A DNA stretch of 5,682 bases, from contig CAYVSY010000054.1 in assembly GCA_964454255.1 (NCBI GenBank), positions 1-5,682 of the forward strand. Reading direction: 5' to 3'. How positions within the stretch are numbered: position 1 is the stretch's first letter; every line of letters starts with the position of its first letter. Shown here piece by piece: positions 1-5,063 of this stretch. This DNA is from CAYVSY01 sp964454255 (GTDB lineage Bacteria > Bacillota_I > Bacilli_A > RF39 > UBA660). The translations under genes and the position numbers were made by a program. The notes beneath the pieces were generated by a model. That model was not told the DNA's origin and searched no databases. It saw only the letters and a program-made list of their open reading frames with translations.

Positions 1-326
1 TCTTCTATAATTTCTTTATATTTTGTTTTTGGTAATACACCAACTTTCATTTGTGGTTGGCTTTTTTTTGATAAAAATAATACCGATGGTATACTTCTTA
101 TTTTGAATTTGCTAGAAATTTCTTGTTGATCTTCTGTATCTATTTTATAAATTTTTAATTTACCTTCATATTCTTTACTTAATTCTTCAAGGGTTGGTGT
201 TAATGCTTTACATGGTCCGCACCATTCTGCATAGAAGTCAATAATGACTGGTAATTCACCTTGAAATTCATCTGTTTCGAGATTCATTATTTCTTTTTCA
301 AATGTTTCTAATGTTAAATGTTCCAT
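1..326 (-). CDS. trxA: Thioredoxin, C-terminus cut by window edge
   Basis: This is a thiol-disulfide oxidoreductase of the thioredoxin family, probably cytoplasmic because no signal peptide is seen. Reading from the ATG at 326-324, 108 codons are visible before the edge. The active site WCGPCK is at residues 35-40, after the usual beta strand IIDFYAE (28-34). The cis-proline loop RSIPSV is at 77-82, and PQMKVGVLPK at 91-100 follows as in Bacteroidota thioredoxins. Both redox cysteines (36 and 39) are present, so it should be active. Family members are about 105-115 residues, so only a few C-terminal residues should be missing. The start lies 10 bp after the stop of the glycosyltransferase upstream on the same strand, which suggests co-transcription. 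The sequence before the ATG is A-rich with no Shine-Dalgarno motif, as is usual in Bacteroidota. A phage-borne thioredoxin is also possible. The family call is secure. Confidence 0.93.
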   Translation of the reverse strand, partial: MEHLTLETFEKEIMNLETDEFQGELPVIIDFYAEWCGPCKALTPTLEELSKEYEGKLKIYKIDTEDQQEISSKFKIRSIPSVLFLSKKSQPQMKVGVLPKTKYKEIIE

Positions 327-336
327 AATTTTTGAT

Positions 337-1128
337 TTATTTTTTGAAGTATTTATCGAAATATTCTTGTTTAAATAGATTTTTATTATCTAATATAAAA
401 TCATAATATCTTTGATAAAAATTATATAATTCAATTTTTGAAATTGGATATAATAATTCAGTAGAAAAATCGGTTGATGATATTTTATGATTTTCAAAAT
501 TATTTGGATTATCTATATCACCACTTTGTTTATGTCCAGCGATATTTGATGGATCGCTCCAATTAAATGCATATGATGGTATAAAATTTTTGTTGTGTTC
601 ATCTAACTGTTTTTCATCTCTTAATTTTCTATACCAACTTAAACCTTCATAACCTGTCAAATCGCATCTAAATCCGATTTCTTTTATTCTATTCATTTTA
701 ACTATTACACTAGCTTCTAATGTATTCCAACAAAGTTCTACTTTATCAGGTCTTGAAAATAAACTTTGTTCAGGTTTCCATGCATCTGTTCCCAATTCTT
801 CAATTCCATCGACTGCTTGTTGAATGTGCCAAGGTAAATAAACATCATCATCATCAGCAAGCATAAAATAATCACCTGTTGTGTGTGTTACCGCATCTCG
901 ACAAATTTGACCTCTATTTTCATATGGTTTTCCTGTCAGATAATCAATATTATTATTTATTATTTTGATTGTATCATCCGTAAATCCTAATGTAATCGGA
1001 TGTTCTTCATCGGTATTGAAAATGATAAGTTCTTTATTTGGATATGTTTGTTCCTGATATTGGGCAACAATTCTTTTGACACAATAAAATCTTCTATATG
1101 TTGTACAAACAAAACTGACTTTTTTCAT
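337..1128 (-). CDS. Family 2 glycosyltransferase (GT-A fold)
   Basis: This predicted 263-residue glycosyltransferase would transfer a sugar from a nucleotide-sugar donor to an acceptor, probably a surface polysaccharide, LPS or a virion or host glycan. Neither donor nor acceptor can be read from the sequence. The N-terminus has the GT2 pattern: strand and loop SFVCTTYRR (5-13), then KELIIFNTDEE (32-42). An acidic cluster in LADDDDVYLPWH (90-101) supplies the DxD-type metal and nucleotide-sugar site (Asp92-95). The later segment FIPSYAFNWSDPSNIAGH (182-199) resembles the acceptor-side region of short GT2 enzymes. No membrane segment is seen, so it is probably soluble or peripheral. The length suits a single-domain enzyme. 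The start at 1128 is the first Met and is followed at once by strand beta 1. The gene begins 13 bp from a scaffold gap, so its promoter cannot be seen. Thioredoxin follows after 10 bp. Family is sure; substrate unknown. Confidence 0.88.
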   Translation of the reverse strand: MKKVSFVCTTYRRFYCVKRIVAQYQEQTYPNKELIIFNTDEEHPITLGFTDDTIKIINNNIDYLTGKPYENRGQICRDAVTHTTGDYFMLADDDDVYLPWHIQQAVDGIEELGTDAWKPEQSLFSRPDKVELCWNTLEASVIVKMNRIKEIGFRCDLTGYEGLSWYRKLRDEKQLDEHNKNFIPSYAFNWSDPSNIAGHKQSGDIDNPNNFENHKISSTDFSTELLYPISKIELYNFYQRYYDFILDNKNLFKQEYFDKYFKK

Positions 1129-1141
1129 AATTAGTATATAT

Positions 1142-1241
1142 NNNNNNNNNNNNNNNNNNNNNNNNNNNNNNNNNNNNNNNNNNNNNNNNNNNNNNNNNNN
1201 NNNNNNNNNNNNNNNNNNNNNNNNNNNNNNNNNNNNNNNNN
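1142..1241. other. Assembly gap (100 N)
   Basis: Exactly 100 N. The round length, repeated in the second gap, suggests a default placeholder rather than a measured distance. The linkage of the glycosyltransferase/thioredoxin pair to the sequence on the right therefore rests on scaffolding only. Confidence 0.99.
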
Positions 1242-1276
1242 CAATAAATTTGTAAAATTCAAAAAAAAATTTATAT
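1242..1276 (+). repeat. AT-rich direct repeat, copy 1
   Basis: The sequence starting caataaatttgta recurs at 1329-1363, 87 bp downstream, with 32 of 35 positions identical. This copy begins at the first base after the scaffold gap, as expected if the assembler broke at a repeat. It spans most of a promoter-like pattern, which continues to 1279. Confidence 0.7.
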
Positions 1277-1279
1277 TTG
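1249..1279 (+). promoter_or_regulatory. Candidate Bacteroidota-type promoter
   Basis: TTTG at 1249-1252, a 19-base spacer, then TATATTTG at 1272-1279. This matches the Bacteroidota primary sigma consensus, TTTG (-33) and TAnnTTTG (-7), with suitable spacing. A second TATATTTG lies at 1293-1300 without a well-spaced upstream TTTG. The region is extremely AT-rich, so chance matches are likely. Any transcript would run into the truncated ABC ATPase and the PspC gene. Confidence 0.4.
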
Positions 1280-1328
1280 TCCCGTTTTAATCTATATTTG
1301 AATTACAAAAATAATTTCAAAAAAATTA

Positions 1329-1363
1329 CAATAAATTTGTATAATTCAAAAATAGATTTATAT
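1329..1363 (+). repeat. AT-rich direct repeat, copy 2, at the ABC gene junction
   Basis: This is the second copy of the repeat at 1242-1276, differing at three positions. Identity is lost just after TATAT (1359-1363), where copy 1 continues TTG and this copy continues GGG. The recognisable ABC-ATPase sequence starts there, so the repeat edge and the truncation of the gene coincide to within a few bases. Confidence 0.65.
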
Positions 1364-1743
1364 GGGCAACCTATCCAAGGTTATCTGGTGGTCAATTACA
1401 ACGAGTTGCAATTGCAAGAAGTTTAGTTTCAAATCCACAAATTTTACTTTTGGATGAACCATTTTCAGCTCTTGATATTAAAAATAGAACAGAATTGCAA
1501 AATGTTTTATTGAAATTAAATAATAATAAAGATATTGATGTTACTTTTATTTTAGTGACACACGATATTAGAGAAGCGGTATTTTTATCTAATAGGTTAT
1601 ACATTATGAAAGCAAATCCAGGTGAAATATATCAGGAACATATAATTAATTTGGGTGTTGATCGTGATCAATCAATTAAATATACCCAAGAATATATTAA
1701 TTATGTTCAAACAGTCGAAGAAAATTTTAACAACTTAGAATAA
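1345..1743 (+). CDS. ABC-transporter ATPase, N-terminally truncated (SsuB/TauB-like)
   Basis: This is the C-terminal half of an ABC importer ATPase, which would energise uptake through a membrane permease. The frame is open from 1345 after a TAA at 1342-1344. Conserved motifs run from about 1363: signature LSGGQ (1381-1395), RVAIARSL, Walker B ILLLDEP (1441-1461), D-loop SALD, and the switch histidine in THDIREA (His codon 1561-1563). The stretch after the switch, with KANPGEI, resembles nitrate/sulfonate/taurine ATPases such as SsuB and TauB. Walker A, the Q-loop and about 130 residues are missing. There is no ATG before 1450, which lies inside Walker B and cannot be a functional start. The family usually has two residues between YP and LSGGQ; here only Arg is present. 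No permease or binding-protein gene is visible. It is either a broken gene or an assembly chimera. The PspC gene follows after 16 bp. Confidence 0.85.
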   Translation, partial: FKNRFIWATYPRLSGGQLQRVAIARSLVSNPQILLLDEPFSALDIKNRTELQNVLLKLNNNKDIDVTFILVTHDIREAVFLSNRLYIMKANPGEIYQEHIINLGVDRDQSIKYTQEYINYVQTVEENFNNLE

Positions 1744-1759
1744 TTAAAAAACAATAAAA

Positions 1760-1945
1760 ATGAACAAATTATTAAGAAGATCAAAAAATCGTTTATTAGG
1801 TGGTGTTTGTGGTGGATTTGCCAATTGGCTTGATGTTGATGATCCAACACTAGTAAGAATTATATTCGCCATATTTACTTTGTGTTGTGGTATAGGTATT
1901 GGAATTTATCTATTATGTTGGATTATAATACCTGAAGAAGATTAA
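1760..1945 (+). CDS. PspC-domain small membrane protein
   Basis: This 61-residue protein consists of little more than one PspC domain. The N-terminus is basic (KLLRRSKNRL, 3-12), followed by the family core GGVCGGFANWLDVDDPTLVR (14-33). A hydrophobic segment rich in Ile and Gly (about 34-57) ends in WIIIPE, the usual PspC ending. It should sit in the inner membrane with one tight hydrophobic hairpin or a single helix. PspC in enterobacteria takes part in the phage-shock envelope-stress response. Short stand-alone versions are common in Bacteroidota and their exact role is not established. No pspA or pspB is near. The start is preceded by an A-rich tract without Shine-Dalgarno. It may be co-transcribed with the ATPase fragment 16 bp upstream, and a strong terminator follows 28 bp after its stop. 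Confidence 0.88.
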   Translation: MNKLLRRSKNRLLGGVCGGFANWLDVDDPTLVRIIFAIFTLCCGIGIGIYLLCWIIIPEED

Positions 1946-1973
1946 TTGCTTGTTAAAAGCTTACGTTTATATG

Positions 1974-2003
1974 AAAAAGCCTATCAATTTGATAGGCTTT
2001 TTT
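1974..2003. terminator. Bidirectional intrinsic terminator
   Basis: The stem GCCTATCA (1979-1986) pairs with TGATAGGC (1990-1997) around a three-base loop. It is flanked by five A on the left and six T on the right, so it works as a Rho-independent terminator on either strand. It sits 28 bp after the PspC stop and 1 bp after the stop of the convergent 48-residue ORF. It therefore probably ends both transcripts. Confidence 0.9.
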
Positions 2004-2004
2004 A

Positions 2005-2151
2005 TTAAATAATTTTAAATAATTTTTTCTTAGGTTTAAAATTATTAATTTGCTTATCTGATTCATCATTTAGTGATTTTTCAGAATTAAAATTGTTTAT
2101 TTGTTTAACTGGTTCAATATGTTGTGAACCTTGTGAACCTGGTACGGTCAT
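2005..2151 (-). CDS. Small hypothetical protein, 48 residues
   Basis: Product not recognised. The ORF starts at the ATG at 2151-2149 (MTVPGSQGSQHIEPV) and ends one base from the bidirectional terminator, good evidence that something is transcribed here on the minus strand. The protein is Asn- and Lys-rich and hydrophilic, with no membrane segment. The hexapeptide KQINNF occurs twice (16-21 and 34-39), and the tail is basic (KPKKKLFKII). AAGGA lies three bases before the ATG, a rather short spacing for a ribosome binding site. The frame stays open upstream for 11 codons reading KYDILFENEGL, with no ATG but with a possible TTG start at 2172. The true N-terminus may therefore be longer. It converges with PspC and diverges from the 131-residue gene at 2220. 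Composition suggests a disordered or short structural peptide; no function is assigned. Confidence 0.5.
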   Translation of the reverse strand: MTVPGSQGSQHIEPVKQINNFNSEKSLNDESDKQINNFKPKKKLFKII

Positions 2152-2219
2152 TAGTCCTTCATTTTCAAACAAAATATCATATTTTTATATTTTAGTTTAA
2201 AAAAATAATATATAAACAT

Positions 2220-2615
2220 ATGAAAATTAAAAAATATATCGAATTATTTGAATCCGCAAAAACACAAGAAAAGTTTTTTAAAGATGTTGAAAAATTAGTT
2301 AAAAAATATGGTGGATTAGTTAATATGAATAATGATTTTAGAATCGAATTGGAAATAATGTCAGAATATGGTAAATATATTATAGGATTACACAAAGATG
2401 ACACTGATTCAAAAATATATTCAATATATGGAAGTTTTGATGATGTTAAACTTCTTAATGATCCTATTATTAGTCAATTTAATCCAAATAAATATAGTGG
2501 TAAATGTAATTTTCACGATAAAAATGCTAAAGATTTAATAGAACATTTTAATTATTTTTTATCCATCATTAACACACCAAATATATATACCAAAGCAAAT
2601 AAATATAATTTATGA
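2220..2615 (+). CDS. Hypothetical phage-like protein with KYIELFE N-terminus
   Basis: Unknown 131-residue, soluble, Lys- and Asn-rich protein with no membrane segment and no domain that I recognise. The notable part is the N-terminus, MKIKKYIELFESAK. Starts of the form M-K-(x)-K-Y-(I/L)-x-x-F-E recur, to my recollection, in unrelated proteins of large tailed phages of Bacteroidota. The LFE at residues 9-11 also fits the L-x-E rule for cleavage by T4-type prohead proteases. The rest alternates helix-like segments (TQEKFFKDVEKLVKKYG, 15-31) with strand-like ones (FRIELEIM, KYIIGLHKD, KIYSIYGSF), suggesting a small alpha/beta fold. The ATG follows an A-rich leader. Its TGA stop overlaps the ATG of the next gene (ATGA at 2612-2615), so the two are translationally coupled. 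A TATATTTT box at 2186-2193 is a weak promoter candidate. Confidence 0.75.
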   Translation: MKIKKYIELFESAKTQEKFFKDVEKLVKKYGGLVNMNNDFRIELEIMSEYGKYIIGLHKDDTDSKIYSIYGSFDDVKLLNDPIISQFNPNKYSGKCNFHDKNAKDLIEHFNYFLSIINTPNIYTKANKYNL

Positions 2616-3136
2616 AATATTTAAAAACATNNNNNNNNNNNNNNNNNNNNNNNNNNNNNNNNNNNNNNNNNNNNNNNNNNNNNNNNNNNNNNNNNNNNNN
2701 NNNNNNNNNNNNNNNNNNNNNNNNNNNNNNTGATAATTATATTAAAACATGTAGATTTATAATAGCATATAATGAAAAGGATATTTTAGGTATATGTAAA
2801 TTTGCAAATTTTCAAATAAGCGGACATTATTCTATTAGTTATTTATCTACAAATAAAGATTATTTATATATGGGTATTTCAAAAAAAATATTAGAAGAAT
2901 TGTTTAAATATTTTTCAAAGACTTATCCTAATGAAATATTAAATTTATCTGGGTATTCTGTTGAAGGTTGGAAATATTTAAGAAAAAATATATTAGAATT
3001 TTCAAAAAAATATAATGTTAAAATTGTAGAAAAACCGATAGAATATCCTGGTCGAGGTGAACAAGATGATGATTATTGGAATTTGAAAAAACAAAGTGTA
3101 GAAGAAATAAAAAAATTATATCCATCCGAAGATTAA
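2612..3136 (+). CDS. GNAT-like acetyltransferase, interrupted by assembly gap
   Basis: The gene starts with ATG at 2612 inside the stop of the previous gene. Only MKYLKT is readable before 100 N. The frame continues after the gap from 2732 to a stop at 3134-3136. If the gap is about the true size the protein has about 174 residues, normal for a GNAT enzyme, but the joining is unproven. The readable part looks like the GNAT core: strand pair RFIIAYNEKDILGICKF (2744-2794), then a strand followed by STNKDYLYMGISKKILEELF. That last segment aligns with the acetyl-CoA loop and helix (DYRGxGIGxxLLxEL), although the first loop glycine is Tyr. The acceptor is unknown. The start MKYLKT resembles the leader of the preceding protein. 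A weak or altered CoA site, or a non-enzymatic GNAT fold, is possible. Confidence 0.6.
   Translation: MKYLKTXXXXXXXXXXXXXXXXXXXXXXXXXXXXXXXXXXDNYIKTCRFIIAYNEKDILGICKFANFQISGHYSISYLSTNKDYLYMGISKKILEELFKYFSKTYPNEILNLSGYSVEGWKYLRKNILEFSKKYNVKIVEKPIEYPGRGEQDDDYWNLKKQSVEEIKKLYPSED
2631..2730. other. Assembly gap (100 N)
   Basis: A second run of exactly 100 N. It interrupts the acetyltransferase-like gene after its sixth codon. Frame agreement across it has a one-in-three chance of being accidental. Confidence 0.99.
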
Positions 3137-3177
3137 ACTTATTCAAATTTTTTTATTATATTTGTAAAAAAATAGAT

Positions 3178-3672
3178 ATGATAGAAATTGTACAAGCACC
3201 AAATTATTCAAAATTAAAAGGAATTGAATTATTTCTAGCTGGTGGTATTTCAAATTGTCCAAATTGGCAAATGGAATTATCAGAAAAAATCAAAAATGAT
3301 CAAACATTAATTAAAGCATTTAAACGATCAAATTTAATAGTCTATAACCCAAGATGTAAAGAATTACCAAAAGAAAATCCACAAATAATTTGGGAATTTG
3401 ACAAATTAAAAAAATCAAAAATAATCAGTTTTTGGTTTTCTAGTGGATCAGTAAACCCAATAACATTGTTCGAATATGGTTCGCATTTCAAGGATAAAAA
3501 AAAGAAAATAATAATTGGTTGTGATAATTTATATGAAAGAAAAAATAATGTTATTCTTCAGACTGAATTAGCTATGCCCAATTTAGAAGTTATGTTGAAT
3601 TTTGATGATTTTTTTGAAGCAATAAAAAAAGAAATATTGAAAACCAAAAAAAGAAAGATTTTTATATGGTAG
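3178..3672 (+). CDS. Nucleoside 2-deoxyribosyltransferase-like protein
   Basis: This 164-residue protein matches the nucleoside 2-deoxyribosyltransferase-like family (PF15891 type). Members of the superfamily exchange the base on, or hydrolyse, 2'-deoxyribonucleosides or nucleotides. Visible marks in order are FLAGGISNCPNWQ (19-31, the phosphate/sugar loop), VYNPR (55-59), IIWEFDKLKKSKIISFWFSSG (70-90), and TLFEYGSHF (96-104), where Glu99 aligns with the nucleophilic glutamate of TLxELG. KIIIGC (110-115) is the last core strand. The start at 3178 is preferred: the frame is open from 3076, but the extra 34 residues overlap the preceding gene and are basic and unlike the family, and the ATG at 3178 has an A-rich leader. 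It overlaps hldD by 7 bp, so the two are probably co-translated. In phages such enzymes are linked to nucleotide salvage; the substrate is not readable here. Confidence 0.8.
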   Translation: MIEIVQAPNYSKLKGIELFLAGGISNCPNWQMELSEKIKNDQTLIKAFKRSNLIVYNPRCKELPKENPQIIWEFDKLKKSKIISFWFSSGSVNPITLFEYGSHFKDKKKKIIIGCDNLYERKNNVILQTELAMPNLEVMLNFDDFFEAIKKEILKTKKRKIFIW

Positions 3673-4631
3673 TAATAACAGGTGCAGCAGGATTTATTGG
3701 TAGTTGTATGATTACCAAACTAAATAATGAAGGTCGTTATGATCTTATTTTGGTTGATGATTTTACTAATGTAAAAAAAGAACCAAATTATATTGGCAAA
3801 AATTATCTTAAAAAATTTGATAGATTGGATTTTTTAAAATTACTTTTACCAAAAGATAAAAATGATGTAGAATTTGTTATTCATATTGGAGCAAGAACTG
3901 ATACTACCGAAACGAATAAAGAAATTTTTGATGAACTAAATTTAAATTACAGTAAATCAATTTGGAATTTTTGTACAAAAAATAATATACCATTAATTTA
4001 TATATCATCTGCTGCAACTTATGGTGATGGTAAATTGGGATATAATGATCAAGATGATTCATTACCATTTAAATTAAAGCCATTAAATCTTTATGGTGAA
4101 TCAAAAAACGATTTTGATAAATGGGTATTAGAACAAACTGAAACACCACCAAATTGGTATGGATTAAAATTCTTTAATGTATTCGGTCCAAATGAATATC
4201 ATAAAGGTCGTATGGCTTCTGTTGTTTATCATGCATATAAACAAGCAAAAGAAACCAATAAAATTAAATTATTCAAATCACACAATCCAAATTTTAGGGA
4301 TGGTGAACAATTACGAGATTTCATATATGTTAAAGATGTTATTGATGTTATATTTTGGTTGACAGAAAAAACACCAAAATCAGGTATATACAATTTGGGT
4401 TCAGGTAAATCAAGAAGTTTTTTAAGTCTTGCTGATGCTGTATGTTCAACTATTGATTCAGATGAAAAAATAGAAATTGAATTTGTTGATATGCCAGAAG
4501 ACATCAGAGATAAATATCAATATTTCACACAAGCAAATATGAATAAACTTCGATCTGTTGGTTATACTAAACCATTTTATACTTTGGAAGAAGCGATTGA
4601 AGATTATATTAAAAATTATTTAGATAAATGA
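3666..4631 (+). CDS. hldD: ADP-L-glycero-D-manno-heptose 6-epimerase
   Basis: This complete 321-residue short-chain dehydrogenase-type epimerase converts ADP-D-glycero-D-manno-heptose to the L,D form. That is the last step in making the heptose donor for LPS core or other surface glycans, in the cytoplasm with bound NADP. Motifs run in family order: Rossmann loop GAAGFIG (6-12), acidic residues LVDDF (29-33), HIGARTDTTET (73-83), YISSAATYGDG (112-122, substrate serine), YGESK (143-147, catalytic Tyr and Lys), FFNVFGPNEYHKGRMAS (169-185; Lys180 matches the second HldD-specific lysine), LRDFIYVKDV (216-225), GIYNLGSG (240-247) and QYFTQANMNKLRSVGY (285-300). Similarity to E. coli HldD/RfaD runs end to end. 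It overlaps the upstream gene by 7 bp as the last member of the plus-strand run. No other heptose-pathway gene (gmhA, hldE, gmhB) is in the window. Other NAD-sugar epimerases lack the HKG lysine motif, so the specific name is well supported. Confidence 0.93.
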   Translation: MVVITGAAGFIGSCMITKLNNEGRYDLILVDDFTNVKKEPNYIGKNYLKKFDRLDFLKLLLPKDKNDVEFVIHIGARTDTTETNKEIFDELNLNYSKSIWNFCTKNNIPLIYISSAATYGDGKLGYNDQDDSLPFKLKPLNLYGESKNDFDKWVLEQTETPPNWYGLKFFNVFGPNEYHKGRMASVVYHAYKQAKETNKIKLFKSHNPNFRDGEQLRDFIYVKDVIDVIFWLTEKTPKSGIYNLGSGKSRSFLSLADAVCSTIDSDEKIEIEFVDMPEDIRDKYQYFTQANMNKLRSVGYTKPFYTLEEAIEDYIKNYLDK

Positions 4632-4647
4632 ATATACCATCACGAGA

Positions 4648-4714
4648 GCATAACAAGGTGTATAAGAAAGTTTGCTATCAGTATTCGTGGTAATTTGAAA
4701 GTTACAAGCAAACT
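4648..4714 (+). repeat. Half-site and stem immediately after hldD
   Basis: GCATAAC (4648-4654) followed by AAGGTGTATAAG looks like the left end of an attC-type palindrome (R box RYYYAAC-like, then two A, then an L box). The matching right end with CTTATACACC is not in the window. The 7-base stem AGTTTGC (4669-4675) with GCAAACT (4708-4714) may be its inner arm. GCATAAC is also the exact complement of the GTTATG...GC at the right end of the next site (4857-4865). It begins 17 bp after the hldD stop and may be a rearranged or decayed site. Confidence 0.35.
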
Positions 4715-4734
4715 GTAGTTAAAAGCACTACCGC

Positions 4735-4863
4735 TAACAAACGGCATAAAAAATGCCTGTCTTTTTCTGTAATTTCAAGTTTCATTTTCATCTGTAAAAC
4801 ATTTATAAATTGATAATTAAGTTCATTTAATACGGCACATTTTCATACCGTAAGCCGTTATGT
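4735..4863. repeat. attC-like palindromic site 1
   Basis: The left end is TAAC (4735-4738), spacer AA, then the arm ACGGCATAAAAAATGCC (4741-4757). The right end is the arm GGCACATTTTCATACCGT (4834-4851), spacer AAGCC (4852-4856), then GTTATGT (4857-4863). The arms pair at about 14 of 18 positions. The layout R box, short spacer, L box, long centre, L box, 5-base spacer, R box, at about 130 bp, is that of a long integron attC site such as VCR. The right 20 bases TTTCATACCGTAAGCCGTTA recur in site 2 with three differences. The right R box fits GTTRRRY except for one T. The left arm also contains a 5-bp hairpin (GGCAT/ATGCC) followed by T-rich sequence, which might weakly end hldD transcription. 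Confidence 0.55.
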
Positions 4864-5002
4864 GCAAGGCTAAGACCGTGCTAAATCAGCATTGAAAATC
4901 ACAAAGCCGAAAAAATGGCTTGATGTATTTAATCTATTTACTTTTAATCATCTTTAATGGTTTGCGAAAAGTTGTGCATCAAACACGCAACTAATTTTAT
5001 GC

Positions 5003-5011
5003 AAGCCGTTA
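5003..5011. repeat. Third copy of the attC-like end AAGCCGTTA
   Basis: The nonamer AAGCCGTTA is identical to the right end of site 1 (4852-4860), and its last eight bases match the end of site 2. The base context differs (TTATGC before it, TTAACC after). A possible left partner lies near 4872-4890 (GCTAAGACCGTGCTAAATC), but pairing is weak, so a complete site is not shown. Confidence 0.35.
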
Positions 5012-5017
5012 TTAACC

Positions 5018-5052
5018 AATGCAAGAACGCTACGAATGAACGTCCTCGCATT
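5018..5052 (-). repeat. 12-bp hairpin after the 94-residue ORF
   Basis: AATGCAAGAACG (5018-5029) faces CGTCCTCGCATT (5041-5052) across an 11-base loop. On the plus strand two positions are A/C mismatches. On the minus strand both become G-T wobbles, so the RNA of the minus-strand gene would pair fully. It starts 11 bp after that gene's stop. No U-tract follows, so it is not a standard intrinsic terminator. It could stabilise the transcript or be part of a recombination site. Confidence 0.45.
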
Positions 5053-5063
5053 GATTTAAAAAA

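Larger units (their letters stand above)
4632..5063. other. Gene-poor stretch made of palindromic attC-like elements
   Basis: About 430 bp with no convincing protein gene. It is GC-richer than the genes on its left and is filled with imperfect inverted repeats: a half-site right after hldD, a full attC-like site, a third AGCCGTTA end, and a hairpin. These are listed separately. The only ORFs are a 21-codon plus ORF at 4628-4693 and a 29-codon minus ORF at 4702-4791, neither well supported. Confidence 0.6.

Noticed and set aside
1450..1743. ATG at 1450 as a genuine start of a short ATPase protein
   Set aside because: The codon lies inside Walker B (LLLDEP read through), and conserved ABC sequence extends in frame upstream to about 1363.
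2192..2404. Minus-strand frame antisense to the 131-residue gene
   Set aside because: Antisense shadow of an AT-rich coding region; no supporting start region or recognisable protein features.
3076..3177. Upstream ATG extension of the deoxyribosyltransferase-like gene by 34 codons
   Set aside because: It overlaps the acetyltransferase-like gene in another frame, is basic and unlike the family N-terminus; the ATG at 3178 directly precedes the conserved fold.
4177..4504. Alternative frames on both strands inside hldD
   Set aside because: HldD motifs are continuous across this span in the main frame, so these are shadows.
4628..4693. 21-codon plus-strand ORF overlapping the hldD stop (ATGA)
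   Set aside because: Too short, lies within the half-palindrome, and its codons are unlike the neighbouring AT-rich genes; the overlap is probably accidental.
4742..4770. Intrinsic terminator for the hldD operon (GGCAT/ATGCC plus T-rich tract)
   Set aside because: Only a 5-bp stem and an interrupted T run over 100 bp after the gene; better explained as part of the palindrome arm, so not listed as a terminator.
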